Assembly (NCBI RefSeq): GCF_022761125.1
Contig: NZ_JAKWJR010000008.1
Location: 1-64,000, forward strand
Source: Nocardioides sp. SR21
GTDB lineage: Bacteria; Actinomycetota; Actinomycetes; Propionibacteriales; Nocardioidaceae
Length of the DNA stretch: 64,000 nt
Direction: 5' to 3'
The notes beneath the pieces were generated by a model. It was not told where the DNA came from, ran no database searches, and saw only the letters and a list, made by a program, of their open reading frames with translations. Made by a program: the position numbers and the translations under genes. Positions 41,194 through 49,762 of this stretch are shown here, one piece after another. Each line of letters opens with the position of its first letter. Position 1 is the first letter of the stretch.

Positions 41194-42431
41194 CTGCCAT
41201 CACGAAGAAGCCCGTGAACCCGACCGCGCACCTCACCCCCGAGGACTTCGAGCAGATCGGCATCGAGCTCGACGCGATCCGCCAGGACGTCCTCGACGCC
41301 CGTGGCGCGACGGATGCGGCGTACATCCACAAGGTCGTCGACGTGCAGCGCCGCCTCGAGCTGGCCTCGCGCGCCGTGCTGCTGTTCTCGTCGCTGCCGC
41401 CGGCGTGGATCGTCGGCACCATCGGTCTCTCGGTCGCCAAGATCCTGGAGAACATGGAGATCGGCCACAACGTCATGCACGGCCAGTGGGACTGGATGCG
41501 TGACCCGAAGATCCACTCGACCACCTGGGAGTGGGACAACGCGTCGACCGCCGACGGGTGGAAGCACGCGCACAACGAGATCCACCACAACTTCACCAAC
41601 ATCGTCGGCAAGGACAACGACCTCGGCTACGGCATCATGCGCGTCGACGAGGACCAGCGCTGGCACCCGATGTACCTCGCGCAGCCGCTGTGGAACTTCA
41701 TCAACGCCTGCTTCTTCGAGTACGGCATCGCGGCGTACGACCTCGAGCTCGGCCGCAACCTGCGGATCCCGAAGGAGAAGCGCAGCGAGCAGTTCAAGAC
41801 GAACCTCTCGAAGACGCTGAAGAAGATCCGCAAGCAGGCCACCAAGGACTACGTCGTGCACCCGGCGCTGTCGATCCCGACCGGCTCGTTCCTCCCGACG
41901 CTGGCCGCGAACTTCACCGCGAACCTCGTGCGCAACATCTGGTCGCACTCGGTGATCATGTGCGGCCACTTCCCCGAGGGCGTCGAGACCTTCGAGAAGA
42001 AGGCGATCCCGGCGAACGAGACCCGCGGCGAGTGGTACGTCCGGCAGATGCTCGGCTCCGCCAACATCTCCGGCTCCAAGGCCATGCACATCATGACCGG
42101 CAACCTGTCGCACCAGATCGAGCACCACCTGTTCCCGGACCTACCGTCGAACCGGTACGCCGAGGTCGCGCCCAGGGTGCAGGCGCTGTTCGAGAAGTAC
42201 GACCTGAACTACCACGAGGCGCCGCTGCCGCAGCAGGTCTACAGCGCCTGGCACAAGGTCGTCCGGCTCTCGCTGCCCAACGGCTGGCTGGCCACCACCA
42301 ACCTCAAGAACCTCCCCGAGCAGACCAAGCTGCTCTGGGCGATGACGACCAAGGGCCCGAAGATCCGCCGTGCTGCGGCCGCCCGGCTGCAGCAGCAGGC
42401 GCGCCGCGTCGAGCAGGCCAAGGCCGCCTGA
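41190..42431 (+). CDS. Membrane fatty acyl-CoA desaturase (DesA3/linoleoyl-CoA type)
   Basis: A 413-residue di-iron desaturase with three His boxes: HNVMH (93-97), HNEIHH (128-133) and QIEHH near residue 310, the last with Gln as in front-end and DesA3-type enzymes. Hydrophobic helices lie at about 62-88. It introduces a double bond in long-chain acyl-CoA, adjusting membrane fluidity. Coupled by ATGA overlap to its reductase. The C-terminus is Arg/Gln-rich (RLQQQARRVEQAKAA). Confidence 0.94.
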   Translation: MTAITKKPVNPTAHLTPEDFEQIGIELDAIRQDVLDARGATDAAYIHKVVDVQRRLELASRAVLLFSSLPPAWIVGTIGLSVAKILENMEIGHNVMHGQWDWMRDPKIHSTTWEWDNASTADGWKHAHNEIHHNFTNIVGKDNDLGYGIMRVDEDQRWHPMYLAQPLWNFINACFFEYGIAAYDLELGRNLRIPKEKRSEQFKTNLSKTLKKIRKQATKDYVVHPALSIPTGSFLPTLAANFTANLVRNIWSHSVIMCGHFPEGVETFEKKAIPANETRGEWYVRQMLGSANISGSKAMHIMTGNLSHQIEHHLFPDLPSNRYAEVAPRVQALFEKYDLNYHEAPLPQQVYSAWHKVVRLSLPNGWLATTNLKNLPEQTKLLWAMTTKGPKIRRAAAARLQQQARRVEQAKAA

Positions 42432-42443
42432 GTCCGCACCGCG

Positions 42444-42485
42444 GTGGTTGAGGAAGGCGCGCTGGCGCCTGTCTCGAAACCACCC
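42444..42485. repeat. Palindromic REP-type element
   Basis: GGTGGTT (42444-42450) and AACCACC (42479-42485) close a hairpin with inner arms GGCGC and GCGCC. It follows the desaturase stop by 12 bases and may also act as its terminator. The TCTCGA in one arm relates it to the other GGTCGAG repeats in the window. Confidence 0.6.
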
Positions 42486-42499
42486 GGCATGCTTGCCCC

Positions 42500-42895
42500 A
42501 TGAGGTTCACCGAGCACGAGCTGACGCTCGCCCTGACGGGCGTCGCCAAGAACGTGCTGGCCGTGCAGGACAAGCAGGTCCGCAAGGGCCGGCGTACGGC
42601 GGACGAGCTGTGGGAGTCCCTCGGGCGCTACGAGCGGTTCAAGGTGCTGGACGGGCTCGGCGACCAGCTGCTGCCGGTGCTCGTCGCGCTGCCCGACGTG
42701 GAGGTCGAGGCCGGGACCCGGCCGTCGTTCACCGATGAGCAGATCACGGCGACCGTCGAGGAGAAGCTCGGTGGCGAGAAGGGGCTGCGCCGCAAGGCGC
42801 TGCTCACCGCCCGGGTCGCGCTGGTGAAGCTGGCGCTCGAGTGCCTGCCGCCGCGGCAGGACCCGGACGCGCTGATCGTGCCCGACCATCTCTGA
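42500..42895 (+). CDS. Hypothetical protein, 131 aa
   Basis: A soluble, Lys/Leu-rich protein (MRFTEHELTLALTGVAKNVL start) that contains QDKQVRKGRRTADELWESLG and a helical C-terminal half. No family is recognised. The start ATG lies 14 bases after the palindromic element, with no strong Shine-Dalgarno; the stop is followed by a 71-base gap to the next gene. Coding is supported by normal composition and length, not by domain evidence. Confidence 0.65.
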   Translation: MRFTEHELTLALTGVAKNVLAVQDKQVRKGRRTADELWESLGRYERFKVLDGLGDQLLPVLVALPDVEVEAGTRPSFTDEQITATVEEKLGGEKGLRRKALLTARVALVKLALECLPPRQDPDALIVPDHL

Positions 42896-42966
42896 CCCGG
42901 TGTAACGCCGGCGCGGCCTCGCGACAGGTGGGTGATGTCTGCATCCCCATGTACTCGGGAGGAACC

Positions 42967-43242
42967 ATGAACATCGTCCGCACCACCGCTGCCGGCTTCG
43001 CCGCCACCCTGATGATCGGTGGCCTCGGCGCTGTCGCTCCGGCGCACGCCGACGAGACCGCGCCGGAGCCGTGCTCGCACCAGCAGGCGCAGTACGACCG
43101 GGCCAGCGCCAAGCTCGCCAAGCTCACGGAGAAGTGGCAGGCCAACCCCTCGTCGGAGACCAAGAAGGCCAAGAAGGCCCAGGTCCAGCGGGTCGCCAAG
43201 GCGCAGGCGCGTCTGGAGAAGTGCCAGGCCGCTCAGGCCTGA
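42967..43242 (+). CDS. Small secreted coiled-coil protein, 91 aa
   Basis: Signal peptide at residues 1-26 (MNIVRTTAAGFAATLMIGGL, cleavage near APAHA). The mature protein has Cys near each end (EPCSH and LEKC) that could form a disulfide, with a Lys/Ala-rich helical middle (SETKKAKKAQVQRVAKAQAR) that should form a coiled coil. GGGAGGA lies six bases before ATG 42967. No family is recognised. Proteins of this shape are common in actinobacterial secretomes. Confidence 0.8.
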   Translation: MNIVRTTAAGFAATLMIGGLGAVAPAHADETAPEPCSHQQAQYDRASAKLAKLTEKWQANPSSETKKAKKAQVQRVAKAQARLEKCQAAQA

Positions 43243-43250
43243 TGGTCGGA

Positions 43251-43309
43251 TAGTCCCTGACGTTTCCGGGCCAATCGGGCGCGCTCGACCCCGGAAACGT
43301 CAGGGACTA
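43251..43309. terminator. 20-bp perfect inverted repeat, bidirectional terminator
   Basis: Arms 43251-43270 and 43290-43309 are exact reverse complements (TAGTCCCTGACGTTTCCGGG), with a 19-base loop. It separates convergent genes and could stop both transcripts. The CTGACGTT portion resembles sequence beside the nagB terminator (35585-35592), suggesting a shared origin. Confidence 0.75.
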
Positions 43310-43326
43310 CCGCCCACGACGACCTG

Positions 43327-43746
43327 TCAGTCGACGTTCCGGAACAGGTAGACCCCGACCGTCACGCCGGAGACCGCGGTCTCCTGGCCGGTGAGGAACA
43401 TCCGCTCGGTGCTGCTCTGCCCGGTCACCATGAAGAAGTAGCTGGCGTGCTCGAGCCGCCAGCCGACCTTCTCGATCTGGCCGAGGATGGCCGCGGAGCT
43501 GGCGGTCTTCCGCTCGCCGGTCGTCATCCCCCACGACGCCTGGCCGAGGTGGCCGCCGACCTGCAGCTGGATCTCGAGGAACCGCTCCTCGGCCTCCTTG
43601 GCCGCGGTCGCCGCGCCGACCGGGGAGCGCAGCCACGCCTCGTGCTTGCGCGCCTCCTCCGCCTGGCGGGCGTCCTCGGCCGCGCGCGCCTCCTCGGCCT
43701 CGCGCTCGCGGCGCTCGGCCTCCTTCTCCTCCGCGCTCTTGAACAT
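43327..43746 (-). CDS. Hypothetical protein with charged N-terminal helix, 139 aa
   Basis: Residues 1-38 form an Ala/Glu/Arg-rich helix (FKSAEEKEAERREREAEEAR). The remaining 100 residues are a compact alpha/beta domain (ASWGMTTGERKTASSAAILG, then a C-terminal YLFRNVD). No family is recognised with confidence. ATG 43746 is chosen; GTG 43752 directly abuts the phosphoglucomutase stop. The gene is the last of the unit that begins with pgm. Confidence 0.7.
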   Translation of the reverse strand: MFKSAEEKEAERREREAEEARAAEDARQAEEARKHEAWLRSPVGAATAAKEAEERFLEIQLQVGGHLGQASWGMTTGERKTASSAAILGQIEKVGWRLEHASYFFMVTGQSSTERMFLTGQETAVSGVTVGVYLFRNVD

Positions 43747-43752
43747 CGTCAC

Positions 43753-45384
43753 CTAGCTTCCGAGGGCCGAGCCGACGACGGCCCGCGCCTCCTCCTGCAC
43801 CTGAGCCAGGTGCTCGGGGCCGCGGAACGACTCGGCGTAGATCTTGTAGACGTCCTCTGTCCCGGACGGCCGCGCCGCAAACCACGCGGACTCGGTGACC
43901 ACCTTGAGCCCGCCGATCTTCGCGCCGTTGCCGGGCGCCTCGGTGAGCTTCGCGGTGATCTCCTCACCGGCCAGCGACGTGGCGCTCACGTCGGACGGCG
44001 ACAGCGCCGCGAGGGCCGCCTTCTGCTCGCGGTTCGCCGGCGCGTCGATCCGGGCGTACGCCGGCTCGCCGTGAGCCGCGACGAGCGCGGCGTACTGGGC
44101 CGACGGCGACGTACCCGTGGCCGCGAGGATCTCGGAGGCCAGCAGCGCCAGGATGAGGCCGTCCTTGTCGGTCGTCCACGCGGAGCCGTCGCGGCGCAGG
44201 AACGACGCGCCCGCCGACTCCTCGCCGCCGAAGCCGAACGACCCGTCGATCAGCCCGGGCACGAACCACTTGAAGCCGACCGGCACCTCGACCAGCTCCT
44301 TGCCGATCGCCGCCGCGACCCGGTCGATCATCGACGACGACACCAGCGTCTTCCCGATCCGCGCGCCGGCCGGCCAGTCGGGCCGCGCCCCGCCGAACAG
44401 GTAGCCGATCGCCACCGCCAGGAAGTGGTTCGGGTTCATCAGCCCGGCGTCCGGCGTCACGATGCCGTGCCGGTCGGAGTCCGCGTCGTTGCCGGTCGCG
44501 ATGTCGTACTCCGACCTCCGCGAGATCAGCGACGCCATCGCCGACGGGGATGAGCAGTCCATCCGGATCTTGCCGTCCCAGTCGAGCGTCATGAACCGCC
44601 ACGTCGGGTCGACCAGCGGGTTCACCACGGTCAGGTCGAGCTTGTGCCGCTCGGCGATCTCGCCCCAGTACGCCACCGACGCCCCACCGAGCGGGTCCGC
44701 GCCGATCCGCACGCCCGCCGACCGGATCGCGTCGAGGTCGACGACGTTCGGCAGGTCGTCGACGTACGTCCCCAGGAAGTCGTACGGCGCCGCCGCCGCG
44801 CGGGCCCGTGCGAAGGGCACTCTCCGCACATCACGGAGCCCGCCCCGGATCAGCTCGTTCGCGCGCGCCGCGATCACCGACGTGGCGTCGGTGTCGGCGG
44901 GTCCGCCGTGCGGCGGGTTGTACTTGAAGCCGCCGTCCGACGGCGGGTTGTGCGACGGCGTGACCACGATCCCGTCGGCGGTGCCGCCACCGAGGTTGGC
45001 GCGGATGATCGCGTGCGAGACCGCCGGCGTCGGCGTGTACCCGTCGCGGTCGTCGACCAGCACGGTCACGTCGTTCGCGACCAGCACCTCGAGCGCGGAG
45101 GCCCACGCCGGCTCGGACAGCCCGTGGGTGTCGCGGCCGATGAACAGCGGGCCGTCGTACCCCTGCGACTTGCGGTAGTCGCAGATCGCCTGCGTGGTCG
45201 CGAGGATGTGCGTCTCGTTGAACGCGGTCCGCAGCGACGACCCCCGGTGCCCGCTGGTGCCGAACGCGACCTGCTGGTCGACGTCGTCCGGGTCGGGGAC
45301 GCCGGTGTAGTACGACGTCACGAGGTGCGCGACGTCGACCAGGTCCGAAGGGGCGGCGAGCTGTCCTGCGCGAGGGTCGGCCAT
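43753..45384 (-). CDS. pgm: Phosphoglucomutase (alpha-D-glucose phosphate-specific)
   Basis: A 543-residue enzyme. FGTSGHRGSSLRTAFNE is the N-terminal signature; VVTPSHNPPSDGGFKYNPPH holds the phosphoserine; TGNDADSDRHG is the metal loop; GFGGEESAGASFLRRDG is the sugar-binding loop; RPSGTEDVYKIYAES is the phosphate-binding loop. It interconverts glucose-1-P and glucose-6-P, feeding glycogen and UDP-glucose synthesis. ATG 45384 is used. It diverges from the TerD gene with 52 bases between. Confidence 0.96.
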   Translation of the reverse strand: MADPRAGQLAAPSDLVDVAHLVTSYYTGVPDPDDVDQQVAFGTSGHRGSSLRTAFNETHILATTQAICDYRKSQGYDGPLFIGRDTHGLSEPAWASALEVLVANDVTVLVDDRDGYTPTPAVSHAIIRANLGGGTADGIVVTPSHNPPSDGGFKYNPPHGGPADTDATSVIAARANELIRGGLRDVRRVPFARARAAAAPYDFLGTYVDDLPNVVDLDAIRSAGVRIGADPLGGASVAYWGEIAERHKLDLTVVNPLVDPTWRFMTLDWDGKIRMDCSSPSAMASLISRRSEYDIATGNDADSDRHGIVTPDAGLMNPNHFLAVAIGYLFGGARPDWPAGARIGKTLVSSSMIDRVAAAIGKELVEVPVGFKWFVPGLIDGSFGFGGEESAGASFLRRDGSAWTTDKDGLILALLASEILAATGTSPSAQYAALVAAHGEPAYARIDAPANREQKAALAALSPSDVSATSLAGEEITAKLTEAPGNGAKIGGLKVVTESAWFAARPSGTEDVYKIYAESFRGPEHLAQVQEEARAVVGSALGS

Positions 45385-45436
45385 GCGCCCCAGTATTCCC
45401 CCCAGAATCCGGGGAGGGCTGTGCCAGACTCGCGCC

Positions 45437-46012
45437 ATGAGCGAGGCGATCGAGCTGCGGAAGGGCCAGGCGCTCGCCCTGGTCCGGCCCAACGGCGGCC
45501 CCCTGACCCGGATCACGATCGGCCTCGGCTGGGACCGCGAGCGCACGGCCGGCTTCATCGGCACCGGGGCGCCGGACATCGACCTCGACGCCTCGGCGGT
45601 GCAGTTCACCGGCACCGAGCTGTTCGACCTGGCGTTCTACAACAACCTGGCCACCCGCGACGGGTCCGTCGCCCACCAGGGCGACAACCTCACGGGCGCC
45701 GGCGAGGGCGACGACGAGGTCATCGCGGTCGACCTGAGCAAGGTCTACGCGAAGGTCGACACCATCGCGATCCTGATCTCGAGCTACCAGGGCCACTCGC
45801 TCGAGTGGGTGGGCAACGCCTACTGCCGGGTGCTCGACGACGAGGACCACGAGCTCGGCCGGTTCGTCCTGCTCGGCGGCGCGCCCGAGACCGGCCTCGT
45901 GATGGCCACGCTGACCCGCTCCGGGGACGGCTGGCAGCTCAACCCCATCGGGGACGGCATCGCGGTGAAGATGCCGACCGAGTCGGTGAAGGCACTGCAG
46001 AAGTACCTCTGA
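45437..46012 (+). CDS. TerD-family protein
   Basis: A 191-residue TerD-type Ca2+-binding beta protein. LTRITIGLGWDRER is the family start; AFYNNLATRDGSVAHQGDN replaces the common FFNQLSSPDGSVVHxGDN; GAGEGDDEVIAVDLSKV and ILISSYQGHS complete the two Ca2+-linked repeats. TerD proteins link to tellurite resistance and membrane-stress protection. It stands alone, without TerC or other ter genes. ATG 45437 lies about seven bases after a CAGACT -10, possibly leaderless. Confidence 0.92.
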   Translation: MSEAIELRKGQALALVRPNGGPLTRITIGLGWDRERTAGFIGTGAPDIDLDASAVQFTGTELFDLAFYNNLATRDGSVAHQGDNLTGAGEGDDEVIAVDLSKVYAKVDTIAILISSYQGHSLEWVGNAYCRVLDDEDHELGRFVLLGGAPETGLVMATLTRSGDGWQLNPIGDGIAVKMPTESVKALQKYL

Positions 46013-46076
46013 CGCGCTCAGGTCCTCCGGGGCCGCGCCGATGTGACCCCTACGTCATTCAAACGTTGGGTCCTCG

Positions 46077-46739
46077 ATGTCTGTCACCGCGCTCGCCCTC
46101 CCGGCACCGATCGCACCGGTCGCTCGCCCGCACCTGTGCCTGGGCACCGTCGCACGCCGCGCCGGGGTGAACCTCAGCATCGGCTGCCTGGTGCCCGCGG
46201 CGGTCTTCTACACGCTGTTCGCCGTCGCCGGCGTGTGGTTCGCGATCCTGACCACCCTCGCCTGGTCGTACGGCACCCTCGCGTGGCGCGCGCTCACCGG
46301 ACGTCGTACGTCGGCGCTGCTGGTGCTCACCACCGCGGTGCTGACCGGACGCACCGCCGTCGCGGTGGCGACCGCCAACCCGTTCGTGTACTTCCTGCAG
46401 CCGATCATCTCCGACGGCGTCCTCGCGGCCGCCTTCCTGGCCTCGCTCGCCCTCGGCCGCCCGCTGGCCGGCAAGATCGCGGGCGACTTCTACCCGGTCG
46501 ACGACGAGCTCGCCGCGCGCGCCCGGATCGCCCGGCTGTTCCGCGGCCTCACCCTCCTGTGGGCCACGCTGTGGCTGCTCAAGGCCACACTCGGGCTCTG
46601 GCTGCTGCTCACGCTGCCGCTCGAGACCTACGTCCCGCTCAAGGCCGGGCTCGCCCTCGGCATCAACATCGCCTCCGGTGTGATCACCCTCGCCGCGGTC
46701 GCGTATGTCGCGCGCCGGGAACGCCTGCTCGCCGCTTAG
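46077..46739 (+). CDS. Integral membrane protein, VC0807/DUF3159-like
   Basis: A 220-residue protein with about six hydrophobic helices (for example LVPAAVFYTLFAVAGVWFAI and GLALGINIASGVITLAAVAY). FVYFLQPIISDGVLAAAFLA and SLALGRPLAGKIAGDFYPV follow the VC0807 family pattern of paired helices and a cytoplasmic GRPL loop. Function is unknown. ATG 46077. It may share a transcript with the beta-propeller gene, 13 bases downstream. Confidence 0.8.
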   Translation: MSVTALALPAPIAPVARPHLCLGTVARRAGVNLSIGCLVPAAVFYTLFAVAGVWFAILTTLAWSYGTLAWRALTGRRTSALLVLTTAVLTGRTAVAVATANPFVYFLQPIISDGVLAAAFLASLALGRPLAGKIAGDFYPVDDELAARARIARLFRGLTLLWATLWLLKATLGLWLLLTLPLETYVPLKAGLALGINIASGVITLAAVAYVARRERLLAA

Positions 46740-46752
46740 GCTTCTCCCCGAG

Positions 46753-48165
46753 ATGAGGTTCGCGCGCACGATCGCCCTGGTGGGCGTGGGTCTCCTGTGG
46801 CTGGCGTTCGGCCCGTTGGTGCTGCTGCTCGCCGCCGGCTCCCTCTACTTCCGCCGGGTCCGCACCTGGCTGCGGCCCACCCGCCGCGCCGTGGCCGGTT
46901 GGGTGCTCGCGGTGCTCGCGGTCGCCGGCCTCGCGGTCGTCGTGCCGGACGGCTGGGTGCCGATCCCGCCGGGCGCCGGCGTCCTCGCCAGCCCCGCGTA
47001 CGTCGGCCGGCCGGTCAGCGGCTTCGACGGTGTGCCCGGTGGCCCGCTCGGCGAGTCACCGCAGGTGCGGACGCGCTCGTACGGCCTCGACGGGTGCCGT
47101 CGGATCGAGCTCGACTCGCACGACCGGCTGGTGTCGCTCTGCGGCACCGACGACGCCCCGGTCCTCCGGCTCATCGACCGCGGGAACCTGCACCAGCTCG
47201 CCTCGAAGGAGCTGCCGACCAGCAAGGACGCCGCCTGCTCGGGCGCCTTCTACGTGGACCGCGATCGCGCGGTCGTCGCGACGCACGACCAGCGGCTGCT
47301 GGTGGTCACCACCGCCGACGCCGACGACGACCCTGACCTCACCACCCGCGACACCGTCGCCCTCGACATCCCCGCCGACGACTGCGTCCTCGGCCTCGCC
47401 CAGGACGCCCGGGGCCGCAGCTGGTTCGTCACCGACGGCGGCCGGGTCGGCGTCGTCGACGGTGACAGGTCCCAGGTGCTCGACCTCGCCGAGGAGGTCA
47501 GCCACCCGCTGGCCGTCGTCGGCGAGGCGGCGTACGTCGTCACCGCGGAGTCGGCGTACAAGATCGGCCCGGGGCCGCGCGTCGTCTGGCGCACCGACCA
47601 GGAGAACAGCGCCACCCCGGCCGCGCTCCCCGGTGACCTCGTCGCGACCACCGACGACGCCGCGTCGCGGCTCGACGTCGTGGTCCGCTCGGGCACGGAC
47701 GGTGCCGAGGTGTGCCGGGCGGCCGTCTTCGACGAGAACGAAGGCGCCGCCGAACGGCTGGTCGCCGACGGCGTCGGCGTCGTGGTGCAGAACGTCCACG
47801 GGTACGGCGGCACCCGCTCCACCACCCTCGGTCGCACGACCGCCGGTGGCGTGGCCCGCGTCGTCGCCCGCGACGGTGAGTGCGAGGTCGCCTGGACCGC
47901 CGACGTCGACGCCCCGAGCGGTGCGCCCGCCGTCGCCGCCGAGCCCGGTCTCGTCTACGCCTACACCAAGCGGCACAGCTGGCTCGGCGTGAACGCGTGG
48001 TACCTCACCGCGCTCGACCTGGAGACCGGACGCGCCGTCTACTCCGTCCGCACCGGCCTCGGTGTCCTCCGCGACAACCACCACGGCGAGGTCGCGATCG
48101 GCCCCGAGGCCACGGCGTACGTCCCGGTCCTCGGCGGCGTGGTCCGGGTTCACGACCGCGACTGA
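46753..48165 (+). CDS. Membrane-anchored beta-propeller-like protein, 470 aa
   Basis: Two hydrophobic segments (TIALVGVGLLWLAFGPLVLL, and GWVLAVLAVAGLAVVVPDGW) anchor a roughly 400-residue outer domain. That domain repeats short strand patterns ending in hydrophobic-Asp turns (RLVSLCGTDDAPVLRLIDRG, FVTDGGRVGVVDGDRSQVLD), consistent with a PQQ-type or similar beta-propeller. Several paired Cys could form disulfides. No catalytic residues are recognised. Its 3' end overlaps that of the minus-strand neighbour by 16 bases. Confidence 0.75.
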   Translation: MRFARTIALVGVGLLWLAFGPLVLLLAAGSLYFRRVRTWLRPTRRAVAGWVLAVLAVAGLAVVVPDGWVPIPPGAGVLASPAYVGRPVSGFDGVPGGPLGESPQVRTRSYGLDGCRRIELDSHDRLVSLCGTDDAPVLRLIDRGNLHQLASKELPTSKDAACSGAFYVDRDRAVVATHDQRLLVVTTADADDDPDLTTRDTVALDIPADDCVLGLAQDARGRSWFVTDGGRVGVVDGDRSQVLDLAEEVSHPLAVVGEAAYVVTAESAYKIGPGPRVVWRTDQENSATPAALPGDLVATTDDAASRLDVVVRSGTDGAEVCRAAVFDENEGAAERLVADGVGVVVQNVHGYGGTRSTTLGRTTAGGVARVVARDGECEVAWTADVDAPSGAPAVAAEPGLVYAYTKRHSWLGVNAWYLTALDLETGRAVYSVRTGLGVLRDNHHGEVAIGPEATAYVPVLGGVVRVHDRD

Positions 48166-48764
48166 TCGTCGCCCTCGCGCCTCTCGTCCTGCCGGCGCCG
48201 CCGGTTGATCTCCGCCCGCGCCAGCACGAACGCGAGCACGACCGGCCAGACGTACTTCGAGTGCTCGAGCACCCAGCGCACCTGCTCCGGGAGGCTGACG
48301 TCCGGCAGGTCCGGCAGGGGTGGTGACGGCAGGTCCGGCACGGGCAGCGACGGCAGGTCGGGCCGGGGCAGGTCGAGGTCCAGGCGGAGGTGCGGCAGCG
48401 TGAACCGGGCGAGCAGCACGGTGGCGACGATCGGGACCACGACCTTCGCCACCCCGACGACGGTCGCGATCGCGGCGTACCGGGTCGGGTGGGCGCGGAC
48501 CTTCTCCTCGTGCACGGCGGCCGACGACCCGGGTTCGGGCACGAGGTCGAGGTCGTCGTCGAGCAGCGTCGCCCGCCGCGGCTGGCCGAGGGCGGAGAAC
48601 CGCACTTCCAGGTGACCGGCCTCGGCCTCGAGCCGGATCTTCTCGTCGGCGGAGGTCCGCTCCGCGACCAGCTCGTCGTCGACGAACCACCGGATGGTGC
48701 GCCGGAACCCGAGGTCGGCCTCGACGCGGTGACCGGGTGATCGCCAGACCTGCATGACCGCCAT
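48150..48764 (-). CDS. Hypothetical membrane protein with Pro-Asp-Leu repeats, 204 aa
   Basis: An N-terminal beta domain (RRTIRWFVDDELVAERTSAD) is followed by a membrane helix (YAAIATVVGVAKVVVPIVAT), then a tandem of PDLP-type units (about residues 132-160: PRPDLPSLPVPDLPSPPLPD) and a last hydrophobic segment (YVWPVVLAFVLARAE). The repeats should form an extended rod between two helices. ATG 48764. No family is recognised. Confidence 0.7.
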   Translation of the reverse strand: MAVMQVWRSPGHRVEADLGFRRTIRWFVDDELVAERTSADEKIRLEAEAGHLEVRFSALGQPRRATLLDDDLDLVPEPGSSAAVHEEKVRAHPTRYAAIATVVGVAKVVVPIVATVLLARFTLPHLRLDLDLPRPDLPSLPVPDLPSPPLPDLPDVSLPEQVRWVLEHSKYVWPVVLAFVLARAEINRRRRQDERREGDDQSRS

Positions 48765-48823
48765 GCAACCGGACGCGCGGCGGCCCCACATCGGCCCCGG
48801 GTCTGCGCTGCCGAGACTTAGGT

Positions 48824-49762
48824 CTACGGGTAGGTGATACCCGTGACGTCCTGGCTGAGCTGCCACAGCCGCCGCTGCGCGGTCTCGTCGTACGACAGCT
48901 TGTTGCTGGTCGTCACCTGCGGCGGCCCGCTCCACTCCGCGATCCCGCGCGGCCCGCAGTACGTCGCCCCGGGCAGGTCGGCGGTCGCGGCCATCAGCGT
49001 CGGCCACGCGCCCTGGGCCGCGGTGTTGGGCGAGAACGCCTTGATCGCGGCGTCCAGGATCGAGGCGCGGCCGCCGGTGGAGCGGCCGTACTGCCCGTTC
49101 GCCGCGAGATGCGTCGACGCGAAGCCCGGGTGGGCGGCGAGAGCCTTCACCGGCAGCTCGGCGCGCCGCAGCCGCCGGTCGAGCTCGTAGGTGAACAGCA
49201 GGTTGGCGAGCTTGCTGCCGCCGTACACGGGCCAGCGCTGGTAGCGGCCCTCCTGCACGTGCGGGTCGCCGAGCGGCGCGGTGCGGGCGATCCGGTGCAT
49301 CTGGGACGACACGGTCACGACCCGCGCGGCGGCGCTCGCGGCGAGCTGCGGCAGCAGCAGCCCGGTGAGGAGGAACGGGCCGAAGTGGTTGGTCGCCATC
49401 TGGAGCTCGAGGCCGTCGGCGGTGCGGTGGTACGGCGTCCCCATCACGCCCGCGTTGTTGACCAGCACGTCGATCGCGCCGAGGCCGGCGACCTCGGCGG
49501 CTGCGCGGCGGACCGACGACAGGGCGGACAGGTCGAGCTCCACGGTCTCGAGGGATGCCGACGGCGCCTCGGCACCGATCACGCGCACGGTCTCGTCGAG
49601 CTTGGCCCGGGATCGTCCCGCCAGCACGATGCGCGCACCGCGCCGGGCCAGCTCGAGCGCCGTGAAGTGCCCGAGCCCGCCGACGGTCGGTCCGGTGACC
49701 AGGACGGTGCGGCCCGACTGGTCGGGGATGTCGGCCGGCGTCCAGGTGTCGACAGCCGTCAC
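48824..49762 (-). CDS. Short-chain dehydrogenase, retinol-dehydrogenase-like
   Basis: A 312-residue SDR. The cofactor motif is VTGPTVGGLGHFTA, one residue longer than the usual TGxxxGxG, a pattern I recall from an actinobacterial subgroup. DVLVNNAGVMG and the catalytic pair in YGGSKLANLLF are intact. Likely substrates are lipophilic alcohols or ketones. The GTG start overlaps the stop of the previous gene, so the two are coupled. A FADPSNG-type membrane anchor is absent. Confidence 0.85.
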   Translation of the reverse strand: MTAVDTWTPADIPDQSGRTVLVTGPTVGGLGHFTALELARRGARIVLAGRSRAKLDETVRVIGAEAPSASLETVELDLSALSSVRRAAAEVAGLGAIDVLVNNAGVMGTPYHRTADGLELQMATNHFGPFLLTGLLLPQLAASAAARVVTVSSQMHRIARTAPLGDPHVQEGRYQRWPVYGGSKLANLLFTYELDRRLRRAELPVKALAAHPGFASTHLAANGQYGRSTGGRASILDAAIKAFSPNTAAQGAWPTLMAATADLPGATYCGPRGIAEWSGPPQVTTSNKLSYDETAQRRLWQLSQDVTGITYP

